Below, in pieces: positions 31,939 through 45,600 of a stretch of 64,000 nt of DNA. Below the pieces are notes generated by a model. That model did not search any database, was not told the DNA's origin, and was given only the letters and a program-made list of their open reading frames with translations. Location: contig CAIIXF020000002.1 in the NCBI GenBank assembly GCA_903813345.2, forward strand, positions 33,250,109 to 33,314,108, read 5' to 3'. Source of the stretch: Owenia fusiformis (Eukaryota > Annelida > Polychaeta > Sabellida > Oweniidae). The position numbers were made by a program, and so were the translations under genes. Numbering within the stretch: the first letter of the stretch is position 1; each line of letters begins with the position of its first letter.

Positions 31939-33502
31939 GTTTGAAACTAAAGATCCATGTACAATTGTACATTACTATTAAACATAGGTGCCACATTGTC
32001 TGTTCAATATTGTTCACCAGTGTACAGTTAACACTGTTGACCACATCAATACTTCTTTTCAGCAGAATTAACTTTTTTAACAAGAACATTCAACAAAATT
32101 GATTTCATTCTAAATTGATTAAATGGTCAATTCTTATCATAGCATAAAATAGCAGACATAATTGATAAAAATTCAAATTTTGTTGAAATCTCAATTTCAA
32201 TTTAAGAAACTATTAAATGCATCATTTTGCTATGACAGCAATTTTAAGTTGTGAGAAAACTTTGGCTACTGGGGTACCCTACATTTCTTTTAACAGTTTT
32301 GACAATTGACATCCTTACATGATTAAAAACACACATGTTTAAATATAAAATGAAACTTGACTTCAAAAAGATGGTGTCAGAGCAGCTACAGACCTGCCAC
32401 CTATCTTTAATCAAATAAAATAAGATAACTTCTTAGAACCCGCCATCTGTAAGCATCATACAAAATTACTCTACAGAGGAAAATGAAACCTATTCATTGT
32501 GAACAAAAATTAATTTTGTTTGCAGTTAACAATTGCATTTCATTGGGATATTACCATGACTACAATGAATTTGAAGCAGTTTGGTTATCATATTTGGAAC
32601 ACTATTAATATTACATATGGCCACAGTGAATTTAATATATTTGGAAAATAAAAAAAAATTACTCAACACAAGGATTGAAGTAAGTTGGCACCAATGTATT
32701 ATTCTTCCTTTCTTCCAGGCTGGGGGAGGGGGTGAAACAAAAGATGGGTGGTACTAGAAATATTTCATATTTCTTTTTTTCAACCATTATATTTCATTTT
32801 CCTCCCTTCATAATGAATGTTTTTTGAGGCGCCATATTTTCTATTTTTATGTTTATGTATTTCATATTTTTCTAACTCCTCATATTCTACTCTATGCTCA
32901 TTGATCCATTCTCTGTCAAACTTGACATAAACCTGTCAAAGATGACATCAAGCTATAAAACATGACATCAATTCAACCAGGCTAAAACATTTAAATAACA
33001 ATATAAAAGTTTTACAACTTTACAATATACATTTATACATGTATTGGTCTTTTTAGAAAATCTACAGAATGTCTATTTCATTAAAGATTCACATATTTAC
33101 ACTATCTATAAGTCTACTCATATTTTACATCTAGGAGCCGTCTATAGGTTTGGTGTCAGATTGTGATTGGTAAAAATCAATTTCATCTGAAAGTATTCAT
33201 TGTGAACTATTTTTCTGATAATTAATCAAACTGCATTTCAATTTCAACATAATATAATAATATCATCTCTATTTACAAAGCACATCTCTTTAGCAACAGT
33301 TAAAAACTGGTTACACGGCAACAGTTTGTGCCCATAGTAACATGATCTACTATTGCTGCAACTTTTATAGAAATTTTTCCAGTTGTGACAAATTATTTGC
33401 ATATATTTTTACTGTACCATTATTGAGTATATAGTGACAAAGAAAAGAGTCCATTTTTAAATGTTTAGAAGTACTGAGAATTCCATACTCGAAGCTTGTA
33501 CA

Positions 33503-33591
33503 TATACAGCCTTGTACATGTATATACAGCCTTGTACATGTATATACAGCCTTGTACATGTATATACAGCCTTGTACATGTATATACAGCA
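33503..33591. repeat. 20-bp tandem repeat in the PDS5 3' UTR
   Basis: Four to five near-identical copies of TATACAGCCTTGTACATGTA, about 30 bp downstream (on the minus strand) of the PDS5 stop. On the sense strand each unit contains TACATGTACAAGG. Confidence 0.93.
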
Positions 33592-33620
33592 GTCATTGAC
33601 TTCTACATGTTGTAGTTGTA

Positions 33621-36600
33621 TCATCTTTTGAGGCGCTTACTTCTTTTCCTTTTAACCTTGAAATAAATTTCAGGATTAACATTAATGTTGAATATTTTAC
33701 ATTTCATACTTTAAATGATGTAGAATTAGTTTTTTACACAAGGTTTCACTAGTCTTTTAAGGGAGCGATATAGCTAGATTCATTATTTTGAACCTGGAAT
33801 ACATTTTCTAGATGGATATACATCAGCTTTATCCACAGGGTTTTTTCTCAAGTGGGTGCAAAATTCCCATTTTCACTATTCAGACCGTAATTGGTCAAAA
33901 TATGTCCATTTTTATGAATTTTTTCATTTTCTTTAATTGGATACAAGCTAATTATTAAAATCTCAAATGGGTGTTGAACCCAACTGATTTAATGCAGGAG
34001 AGACCACTGCATATAATATATTTCATAAATAAATTATATAATTCCTGATTAGTTCCAAATAAAATTAGGCATTTCCACATCATCCGCAAACTTCATGGTC
34101 AACTTCAGCTAAGTTTGCTTAAATTCTGAGTAAAACAAAATACTTACATTGAGTTCATCTCCACTCTCTGTACCCACAGTTTCTATGGCCTTAGCTAGGG
34201 CAGCAGCCTTACGAGGTGAGGGGCTGAGGGGTGTGTCGTTGTCTGGCGTCTCTTGATCCTCACCATCTGATGTCCCATTGGCTACTGGGGCACGCCTCCT
34301 TAAATTACAACCAATTAAATAAGCAGTCTGTGATGACGAACCTGGACACCTTGATTGACCAATGTTACATAAAAACACCTTGTATTATCGAGAGGAATTT
34401 AGCATGCAATACATACTTTAAATATTGAAAACGGGCAGAATTAAGCACCCTGTTAATCATGAGGAAATCACTGAATACATACAACCTGATGACAATAGAA
34501 TCTGAAATGAATTAGAAAGGGGAAGGGGTGGGGAGGGCTACTTACACATTGGCCTTATTCCTCATGTGATAGTTCTTCTTTGTCTGCTCCTTGACTTTCC
34601 TTGGAGAACTGCTGCTACTTGATCTTGTCCTGGAACAATGTGGATCTTGTTATTCAACATATAATAATAGCAAGGCGTAAACATGCAAAATGTCACCACC
34701 TGTTTTTTTACATTTGTTACACCAACTGCCACTACAAAAGGTTGGAGACTATAACAATATGTCACCACATATGGCGATGACATAAAAATGACACCACTCA
34801 GAGAGCTTATGTGTTGAAAAAAGCTGATTTCTCCTAAACAAGACAAAAGTTGAAGGATAAATGGTGTAAGTAACCTAAAATACTTCCTCATAAAATAGAT
34901 ATGAGCATTTGTTCACAGACAAATACTAGATTTCATTTGTCAGACAAATCGAAAAACAGATGGATGAATTGGTAATAGAGGAAAGTTAAAAAGGTACTTA
35001 CGATTTAGCTGGAGATGAGGTGGGAGATTTCTGGGTGAAGTTTCTGGGTGATTTGGCCAATGTTTTCTTGGCTTTGGCTACTTCCTTGGCCAAGTTGCGT
35101 ACAGCTGCTCCCCTGAAATGTTCAGATTTATTGTGTAAATGACACGGGGCTCCTGTATTTTGGCAAGACCTGTAAGACCTCGTACCTAGCTACATGTATG
35201 CCCATTTAAGGATTTCATATGAAAGACATGACAAACTCATACCTGGTTGGTTTCACTGGGCTTGGTCGTCCTCTTTTAGCGGGACTTTCTTCTGGCGTAG
35301 AACTTGCTGATCTCTTACGGCTACCTACAGGAGAGCCACTTGGTGAGCTAGCTGCCGCACGTCGTGGTGATGTAACTTGAGAGTCTCCGGGTCTACGTTT
35401 AGTTGGTGTAGATCTAGTTTCCCTACTAGAGGATTGTGGAACTGCCTTATTTTTCAATTTCTTGTCTTTATCAAGTCCATTTCGCTGAGGGTTTTTGGAA
35501 TCTTTATCTGAGGTTTTTGTCACTGATTTAGTGTCCTTTTCTTTTGGCTTCATATAGTCTGTGATAGATTTATTTCCACTAGGGGGTGATTTCATTTTTG
35601 TTTTAGATTTACTTTTAACATCTTTCTTTTTAGAGTCACTTTTATCAGATTTTTTAACCTCAGTTTGAGCAGTTTTTCTTTTCTTCGTTGCTTTTTTAGG
35701 ACTGTTTTGTACAACATTTTCAGTGTCCTCCGAATCTTTTGGTTTGCTACGTTTTGTGGAATCAGGTTTTGCTGCTTTAGGCTCATTCTCTTCAGAGGCA
35801 CTTCGTTTACTACAAAAACAGGAATCCACTTTTAACAATTCAGTTTAATGTGTGATTAAGGGGATATGATGCACATTCAAAATAAATACACAAATCACAT
35901 TAAGTTGTTGGGGATAACAATTTTAACATGGAGGAAATAGTTTCAAAAACCTCGAAAACAGGTTATCATTGGAAAACCAACTGTTACTGTTGCTATTGAA
36001 ACACATGTCAATGTCAACATGTCAATCAACAACTTATTTCACAGTACCTTTGTGTAAGGGTTGACTTTTGAGTTTTCTTTGGAGCAGCATCTGGTGACAT
36101 GGGTGGAGAACTACTGGCAGACATTGGGCTTATGGGAGCTTTAGTGGGTGGACTGACCATCTGCATCGAGGAGACACCAGTCTTGCCTCTCTGGAAAATC
36201 AACACTAACTAATGTAACATGGCACCATTTGGTCAATGGTTCACATGGTTAAAACTGCAAAAGTAGGAAATGTCAAGTCAGAAATGTACCATAGATAGTA
36301 TAAATCAGAATGAATCATGGACTAGTCTAAATGCAAAATGAATCATGGACTAGTCTTAATGCCAAAGTCACTAATGAATCATGAACTAGTCTAAATGCAA
36401 AAGTCACATATGAATCATTGACTAGTCTAAATGTAAAAGTCACAAATGATTCATGGACTAGTCTAAATGCAAAAGTCACAAATGAATCATGGAGTAGTCT
36501 AAATGCAACAAAGTCACAAATGAATCATGTACTAGTCTAAATGTAAAAAAGTCACAAATGAATCATGGACTAGTCTAAATGCAAAAGTCACAAATGAATC

Positions 36601-39600
36601 ATAGACTAGTCCAAATGCAAAAGTCACGAATGAATCATGGACTAGTCTAAATGCAAAAGTCACAAATGAATCATAGACTAGTCTAAATGCAAAAGTCACA
36701 AATGAATCATAGACTAGTCTAAATGCAAAAGTCACAAATGAATCATAGACTTGTCTAAATACAACACAAATGAATTTACGAACATGTGCAAAAGGGTTCC
36801 TGACTAGAGATAAGCATAGTTCCAGTTAGGATGGTCTCAAATACAATTGGGCTGCTTTGAATTTATGAACATGTACAAAAGGGTTCCTGGATGAGTAGTG
36901 CATAGCTCATAAATAAGGCTAAATGGAACTACTTGGAACACAAGAGGGGCCATTTGAATGATATAATCATGGACAAGTGTGGGATTAAAATTTAAGAATC
37001 TTGCCCTGGGTGATATACAGTAATAAATCTACCTTGGGTGGGTGATATCAAAAACTTACCCTAGGTGAGAGAAATTCAAACTCCTTGGGAAGGTAGATCT
37101 TGGTGTTGGTGTATTTCTGAAAAAAGATCCAGTCAACAGATGATTTATGATTCGAGTAGAGTGAATGCTTTTCACATTCTCATAATCAAATACTTCAAAT
37201 TATTACAAAATACATGTGTATAACATCTGTAAATCTGTAAAGTGGAACCTATGGAAGTGCAACTTTCCAGAGTTTCATGACATACTGATTGAATATTTAA
37301 TGAACCTCTGAGTGAAATACTTTTTAGAGATGTTCCGCATACACAAGTTTTACTGCATTTCCCACATACCTTATTGACCTGTGTGAATAGCTGGGCTGGA
37401 AGTACAGGATCAACAGGATGGTCTTTCATGGTAGTCGTGGTACATTTGCTCAGTACAAGACCCATAGCAAGATCACATACAGCATACAGTTTCTGTAACA
37501 TATATCAGTATATAATACATTCACTTAGTACAAGACCCATAGCAAGATCACATACAGCATACAGTTTCTGTAACATGTATCAATACATAAGTTATTTACC
37601 CAGTTTCAGAAAATAAATGATTGACTTCATGTTCCACGTATCTGTGTTTTCTCCTGTTTTTTTCTCAAAGAAAAGTTAAAACTGAATGTTTCCCCTGAAA
37701 TTGTTTGTCCTTAAATTCCTCAGAAGCAAGGTACTGTAATTTACAAACTCTCAACTGATCTTAAGCATTATGAGTATAGCAACTGGGAACTAGGTATAAT
37801 ACCCTGTTGAAAAATCATCATAATCCATTCACGGATGAAAATCATATAACACAAAATCTTAGAATATGCTACATCTATTCCCTACCTTATTGGCATCCTC
37901 CACATCTGGACATTGGGCATCTTTGGTCTGTTTGATGTTTTCAAACATTTTCTTAAAGAAGTTGTAGTTGTCAGTCTCCATCTTGGCCAGTAGAGGTTCA
38001 AGTATAAACCACAGACAGCTATAACAAGAGACATACATTGAGAGCTTAAGGTAGTTCTGCACTTTCAGAAAAAATTGAAAAAATAATCTGGGAAAATGTT
38101 ATTTCAAGATAATCCTACAAAACATTTTGAGTGTCAGATCTACATATTCTATAATACTGCTTAGAGTATCAGAATAAAAGTGTCACCCATTTTATTAGAC
38201 ATTGGTATTCGTGATCATGAAAAATTCAAGATAATACTCATTTAGCAGATTGATATTCAGGATATCATCTGCCTATGATAACAACACATTGATGTTTCTT
38301 ACTGGCATTAACAGATATTCTAAAACTTGAGCTGAATTCACTTTAACAACATTTTATGGAAAACATATTGAAATTTTGTCTTCTAAAATCTTTCTTTTGA
38401 TTTTATCCATGTCCTTATTTCTAAAACTTACTCTTTTATTTGCGTGAGTGACTCTGTATCGTTGTATTGCTTGTATTCGGGGTCGTGACTCAACAGGTGG
38501 ACAACATATGGCATAGTATATTCAGGTAGGATGGAATAGATTTTATCTGAAATAAATAGATGAAATGCCAGACATTCAGACAGGCATACAACATGGTCTA
38601 CAAGGTTTGGAAATAACAGGCTGCTGCTTAATGCAGATATCTATATGACAATTGATGATATTGTCTCATTGTATTCTACTGTAAGACCTTACAAACAATC
38701 AACTAGCAAAGGAAAAGTCTTGATGGACATGCACAAAATGAAGTGAAATGAACAAGCTTGTTCCTTGTTTAATGAGCTGTGCTACTGATATTGAAAATTT
38801 TTGGGAGAAATTAGCCATAACATAAACTATTTAGTGTAGTCAGAATGTGGGTTTCGGCGTGCGTTCAGAGGGACTTTATGGGACATAATTTTTCATGTTA
38901 CTACTATGATTATACATATTTGTATGGATTATTAGATCTTAGTTTTTCAGCTTTTAGATTTTGTGGCCATTTTACCCCCCATGGGCTAAAATTTGGACCC
39001 CTACTATATAATTGGGCAAGAACTCCAAAAATACTCAGTGGAATGTTTCCAAATTACTAAGTTATATTGGTATAGGCTAATTGAATATATGATAAAAATT
39101 TCATGTCACATGGTTAACTGGTTGCCATGGAAATGGATAAAACATGCCCTTCGGGTGTCAATTTTCAGGCCAATTTTTCAGGACTGACAGAGTCATTTCA
39201 TGCATATTTTGTCACCAATGTGTTAGGAAGGGTTAAAATGTCAATAGAAAACTTCTATAATATATAAGCAACAATTGTATGTAAAGATCAGTCCACAAAA
39301 CCTCAGATTTTGGCCTTGTATTGGTCCATGACTTATACAGGGGTCTATTTCATAGACTCGAGCTCCCACATTGGATGGATGCTATAACTTTTGAAATAAT
39401 GGAGATACAGGTCTCATTTTTTCAGATCTTCATAAATGGTTAGTTTTAAGTATTTTATTTTACTTTGGGAGCTGACATGTGATTGGTTGCCATGGTAACC
39501 AGGGTTTTAGGGAAATTCCGACCCCCACATTGGATGGATGCTATAACTATTGAAATAAGGGAGATACAGGTCTCATTTCTTCAGATCTTCATAAATGGTT

Positions 39601-42600
39601 GGTTTTAAGTATTTTAATATACATTTGGAGCTGGTATATGATTGGTTGCCATGGTAACCAGGGTTTTAAGGAAATCCTGACCCCGACATTGGATGGATGT
39701 TATAACTTTTGAAATAAGGGAGATTCATGTCTCATTTTTTATTGATTTAGACTTTGGGAGCTGAAATTTGATTGGTTACCATGGAAATCAGGGTTTTGTT
39801 GAAATTCAGACCTCCACAATTGATGAACACTATAACTCTTAAATACAGCCAGATAAGATAATCTTTTCAGAGGTAAGATAATAATAATATGTGTGTATTG
39901 TATTAGACTTTGGAAGCTAGGATTTATTTGTCTGCCATGGTAACCATGTTTCATTGTCATGGTAACTGCTGTTTTCGTTTTCAGATTCACCTTTATTCTA
40001 GATAGGTCAATACATGACATAAAATACCAAATTGCTCAAAGTTACCATTTTATTCTTAATTTTGTTTTTTTCTATTTTATATGATTTACATGCTCATGAC
40101 TCAATAATACTAGAGATGCAAACATTGTTTGGCTCATAAAATATAAAATACTAGTAAACAATACATGTATGTCTGACAATATTGCCTTATTCCATACGAC
40201 TAGTTCTTACAAAAGTTCTGACTCCTAATTTGTTCATTTGAACTCATCATTACTGTTTTCATTTAGCACAATTTCCTTTCAACATCAATTTCTGTTGGAA
40301 TGAAGGATTGTTTTGACCATTCTGGAGATAAGGACCCTCAGGGGATATAGTCCATTCATGCAGTATTGGACTTGGCAGAATGGGTTAAAACTGGTCCCTG
40401 TGGTTTCACTGTATATAAAATTGGCTGGGGTCCAAGGCTGAACCCTCAGATATCAATATGTTCCCATCCAATCTGTCAAATTTGAATGTGTTCCGATATC
40501 AACCAAAATAATGCCCAAAAGCCATACCAAATGCCCAAATATATGACCAGTGCCATACCAAATATCCAGATATGAAAACATGGCCATTCAAAATTTCTAA
40601 TGCCTGGAGAAGAAGGCAGATCATTGAGGAAAACAACCAAAAACAACCTCACATTAAGGATATACTAGATCAATGCCATACATGTGCAACAAGTGAGGGG
40701 CAACATATTTTTCACAACCATTCCCAAATCCGACCATTGCTATACCTCTCAAGTCATAATTTGGAAAGCATTCTCATACCAGATCCTAAAATTTGGGTCC
40801 ATTGCCATATCAAATGTCAAAAGTAACCCACCTGAGCTGAGGATCCCCTCAAGGTTTATATACAGTGAACTCCTGGGAAACGGGGGGGGGGGGGGGGGGG
40901 GGGGGGTAATGTTTCCACTTCCAAATATAAGTTTTATCATCCATCCTCTTCAAATGTTATAATGAGCAATCATTACAAGATGGAAGAGTTCATCATTTAA
41001 TTCATTGCATTATATTAGCTGCTATGAAAGCAGTCAAGGACCAATCTTGAAAGATGGGAAGAGTTGAAATGTCAACACCTCCATAAGTGAGGGCAGGACT
41101 GTTCTGTTTTGGAGAATATCTTATGTGAAACAGCTCATATTGTTATCTATTGATGTAAGTTACAAATATATATTTTTTTGTTATTCTGCTGTACTTTTGC
41201 TGGTGAACAATTCAACTTTGGATTTTATTGTGTCAGGAATTTCTATATTGATTCCTATTATGAAGAAAATAACCTTAAGAACCTCAACTGATGTGAACTC
41301 TGTCCCATTAGATGTCGGAAGCTCAACCCAACCCCTGTAGCTGCAAACCTAGGACCAAGTCCTGTGTGAAGCTATATTAGCCTTCAATGCGTTTACTGGA
41401 TCAGATTCCTCCAGTACAGAAATACAACAAAACAGCAGAAATAGAAAAATAACTGCCACTAATAGATTACGAGATGAGCTGTTTCCCATGAGATACAGAA
41501 AAAAAACAGAACAGTGCTGCCCTCACTTATGAAGGTGTTGACATTTTCTTTCACATTTGAAGAGGGTAAATTATCAAACCTATGTATGGACACATTCCCA
41601 CCAGCCTAAACCCAGCTCTACCATTATGCCCAACACTGCATGAATGAACTGTGAATTCCCTGACGAATCTTTAACACAAGAATGGTCAAAAGAATCCTTC
41701 TTTCAAATAGAAATTGTTGATATTTTTAATTAAGAGGCAATTGTGGAAGATGAAAACAATAATGATGAGTAAAAACAAGTTGGGAGTCTGAATATGTGTG
41801 AGAACTAGTAGAATGGAATGAGGCTATACTGTCAGACATACAGGATAAATTGCTGAAATAAAGAGCAAAATGATAATTTTGAGCATTTTGGTGTAACATG
41901 TTGTGAATTGACCATTCTCAAATGAAGGTAAGACTGAAATAAAAAATTAGGGGTACCATGGCGACGAAACATGGTTACCAAGTAAATGCTAAGCTACAAA
42001 GTCTAATTCAATACACAAATCTAATTAATTTTTAAGATCTGAAATGATGATATCTGTATCTGCTTGAATTCAAACATTAAAGCATTTATCAATTGAGGAG
42101 GTCCAAATTTCAATAGAACTCTAGTTACCATGGTAACCAATCAAATTTCAGCCCCCAAAGTCTAATTTAATATTCATAATCAATCATTGTCTAAGATCTG
42201 AAATAATGAGACATGTATCTCCCTTATTTCAAAAGTTATAGCATCCATCCAATGTGCGGGTCGGAATTTCCCTAAAACCCTGGTTACCATGGCAACCAAT
42301 CACATGTCAGCTCCCAAAGTAAAATAGAATACTTAAAACTAACCATTTATGAAGATCTGAAAAAATGAGACCTGTATCTCCATTATTTCAAAAGTTATAG
42401 CATCCATCCAATGTGGGAGCTCGAGTCTATGAAATAGACCCCTGTATAAGTCATGGACCAATACAAGGCCAAAATCTGAGGTTTTGTGGACTGATCTTTA
42501 CATACAATTGTTGCTTATATATTATAGAAGTTTTCTATTGACATTTTAACCCTTCCTAACACATTGGTGACAAAATATGCATGATATGACTCTGTCAGTC

Positions 42601-45600
42601 CTGAAAAATTGGCCTGAAAATTGACACCCGAAGGGCATGTTTTATCCATTTCCATGGCAACCAGTTAACCATGTAGTGCCTTACGGTAATGCCGGATTGT
42701 CGGCAGCGGCAGTAGATACTCTCAATTGCCGGTAATAAAATCCATTGCCGATAATCGCCATGCTGCTGCAACATGATGATTGGCATTGCGATCCATTGTC
42801 AAATTTACGAAACAATGTTCGTTTAAGAATATTTTATCAATCATGTATATTTCAATCTCCACATTTGAAGAGCTAATCTGTCAATCAACTGCAAAGCATT
42901 CGTAAAAGGCGGGAAAATAAGCAAAACCCCACCCACTTCTGTCAATCATCTCCCATGCCGCGAGATTAACAAATCACGTGACGTGATATTTCGGTGAAGT
43001 AAAAACAAACACAAATAATTTGATCAATTTTGATCGAATTCACTCTATATTATCATTCAAAGACTTCCTAACAATACACAATCACACACGAGATACACGA
43101 TGATACAATATATCCACTGTAGTTGATGTGAGCGGGAAATCAAGCCGAGAAATCGGCTTCGTTAAGGATTTTTCCAAATATTTTAGTTTCACTTTCAGAT
43201 TTTTCCCCGGGATTTTAGGAACATTATCAGTATCAACGATTATCGGTAACGGTAAGGTAATGGAGATGAAATTTACCGGCAGTGAGATCCATTACCGTTG
43301 CAAGCACTATAACCATGTGACATGAAATTTTTATCATATATTCAATTAGCCTATACCAATATAACTTAGTAATTTGGAAACATTCTACTGAGTATTTTTT
43401 GAGTTCTTGCCCAATTATATAGTAGGGGTCCAAATTTTAGCCCATGGGGGGTAAAATGGCCACAAAATCTAAAAGCTGAAAAACTAAGATCTAATAATCC
43501 ATACAAATATGTATAATCATAGTAGTAACATGAAAAATTATGTCCCATAAAATCCCTCTGAACGCACGCCGAAACCCACATTCTGACTGCACTAATTGCG
43601 CTTCTTACTTTGAAAAACCATTTGATTGCTTGAATTTTGGAAACATTCGATGGTTTAGTTGTGAACATATTTGAACTTACTGTGTGCAGCAGGATTTCGT
43701 CTTAGATAAGCTTTCCGCTGTGTTATATTAGCCACTAGGCATTGCTTTAGGTGGAGACGTTTCTCTTTCATTGGCTCAAGGCCGACTAGCGAGAAAATAG
43801 AGAGGAACTGCAGAGGAAGCTTCAATGACATTAGGCCCTTATGAAGCTTTTCTGCAAACTGGGAGCGAACCTCGTAATTCCTATCCTGGAAACAATTAGT
43901 TTATATTTAATTTCATTATCAAATCTTTTATAAAGATTAAATTGTATGAATAAAAGTAACCTGAAATCAGTTTCCAGCTCACTTTTTGGCAGGTTTTACA
44001 TGAACAATTCTCCATAAAATAAACATATGTTTAGTGGCATAACTGACCCCTTGAACACTTGAAACAGACCCCTTGAACACCCGAGGAAATGTTGTCAGGT
44101 TACTTTACCTCTACATTATAATTTCAATATACCATGTGTTCAATACACCAATGTAACTGAACACCATTCGCAACTCTTATTTTAAAAGTGTTCCATTTGG
44201 GATTTGTTTCACTTTCAGAGGTCCATTAAGACATTGGATCATGAACTTTGAAATGTCTAACATTTACAGTGCTCCACTTACAGAGGTGTTCCACTGGTAC
44301 ACTCTACTTTAATCTAATCCACTTTTTACTTACAGAGGTTCATTTAACATTGAATCATTTGCAGTCTTCTCCTTACAGAGGTGTTCAACTGGAACACTCT
44401 ACTACAATCCACTCTTTACTTACATTTATTAGAAGAGCTGCAGTCTGGAACTGTTCATTTGTCAAGGATTCAGTGTAAGAAGTATCTTGGGCAATTTTCA
44501 AAACACAGCACCCAGCAGTCAGCCTCAATCGCGCCTTCTCTGCCTCACTGTAACATATACAAGGTCACATGAAGAAACAAGGCTTTAAAATGGGAAATGA
44601 CACGTCATCACACCTGCCATTTGTTACAGACATCGGAAGCAGAACATCAATCGCTGAACACTGTCCACAAAAAGGTCATTTGAGGTGGTGATGTAAAAAT
44701 CATAAATTGTTCTATTCCTTTATACAAGTTAACCTATATCTAACTTCAGAAGCTTATATCAGTCAGTAGCAGTAGCCTATGTATTATTAGTAGTTCCCAT
44801 TAAACGAGTTCTGGTTTAAGGAATACCTCAATAGGGCAAAGTTGGTACTCGTCTTACCCACCCTTATGTTATGAAAAGTTCATACATTTACCAGAGATCA
44901 CGATAGTTGAAAAAACTTGTTAGCCATTGTGGCTAAATCTTCCAAAAAAAATTTCGCCAACCAAAATATGAATTAGCCATTTTGAAAAACCGTAAAAAAG
45001 GGAACAATGATGAAATGTCTGATGATGACAGTTTCACTTTTCAAAATCATATTCAGAAATAAAAAAACGTCAATTAAAATTGAATGTAAAGCAACTGCCG
45101 CGAATGTGATCGGCATTTCACATAGTCTGCACGGTGTAATATCACAGATTCGTTTACCTTGTGATATCGGAGTCCCAAAATACTTCCAAACTGCCGACTT
45201 TTTCGACTTAGATGCCGGCTCGATTTTTCAATTTCTTTCCTACATCCGGCATACTGATAATGCACTCGATTTGCGAATGACGATGAAGAAATTTACGAAC
45301 AAGCATTACCATCTACCTGAAATCGCGGGTCCGTTAATAACACTTTTCAATGCAAAGAAGTGTAATCTAGGTACGAGGTAAGTGAAAATATTTAATTTTT
45401 CAGAACGAAATCGGAGGTGTTCCTCGCTATTTATACACGTTTTTATGCATTTTAGGGAAGGAATCTATGTACCGATATTAACCCTTTCTGTCCCATGTCC
45501 CGAACCGAAGCATCTGGACCGAAATTCGGTCCAATATCGGGAAACCGTGACACCTCTAATTCGCCATGACTGCGAAATACCTTTACATATTTTTCGCCAC

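Larger units (their letters stand above)
38832..43594. mobile_element. 4.8-kb foldback element filling a PDS5 intron
   Basis: The left end TAGTGTAGTCAGAATGTGGG (38832) is matched in inverse at the right end (TAGTGCAGTCAGAATGTGGG read inward from 43594). The arms pair over about 1 kb: 38832-39850 with about 41945-43594, interrupted by a 636-bp insertion in the right arm. The arms repeat modules such as TTGGATGGATGCTATAACTT and GTTGCCATGGTAACC. The unpaired middle (about 39.9-41.9 kb) has no coding frame. Only a flanking TA is shared, so the target duplication is uncertain. It occupies nearly the whole intron between PDS5 exons 19 and 20. Confidence 0.85.

Noticed and set aside
33503-33591. CRISPR-like array
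   Set aside because: Repeats are directly tandem without unique spacers, in a eukaryotic 3' UTR. The same applies to the arrays at 18083, 36297 and 63105.
36532-36735. Repetitive minus-strand frame ([12 protein letters not shown] units)
   Set aside because: Direct translation of the 36-bp intronic minisatellite, with no start context or conservation argument.
40749-40940. Minus-strand frame with a polyproline stretch
   Set aside because: It comes from the 25-base G run, in a transposon interior.
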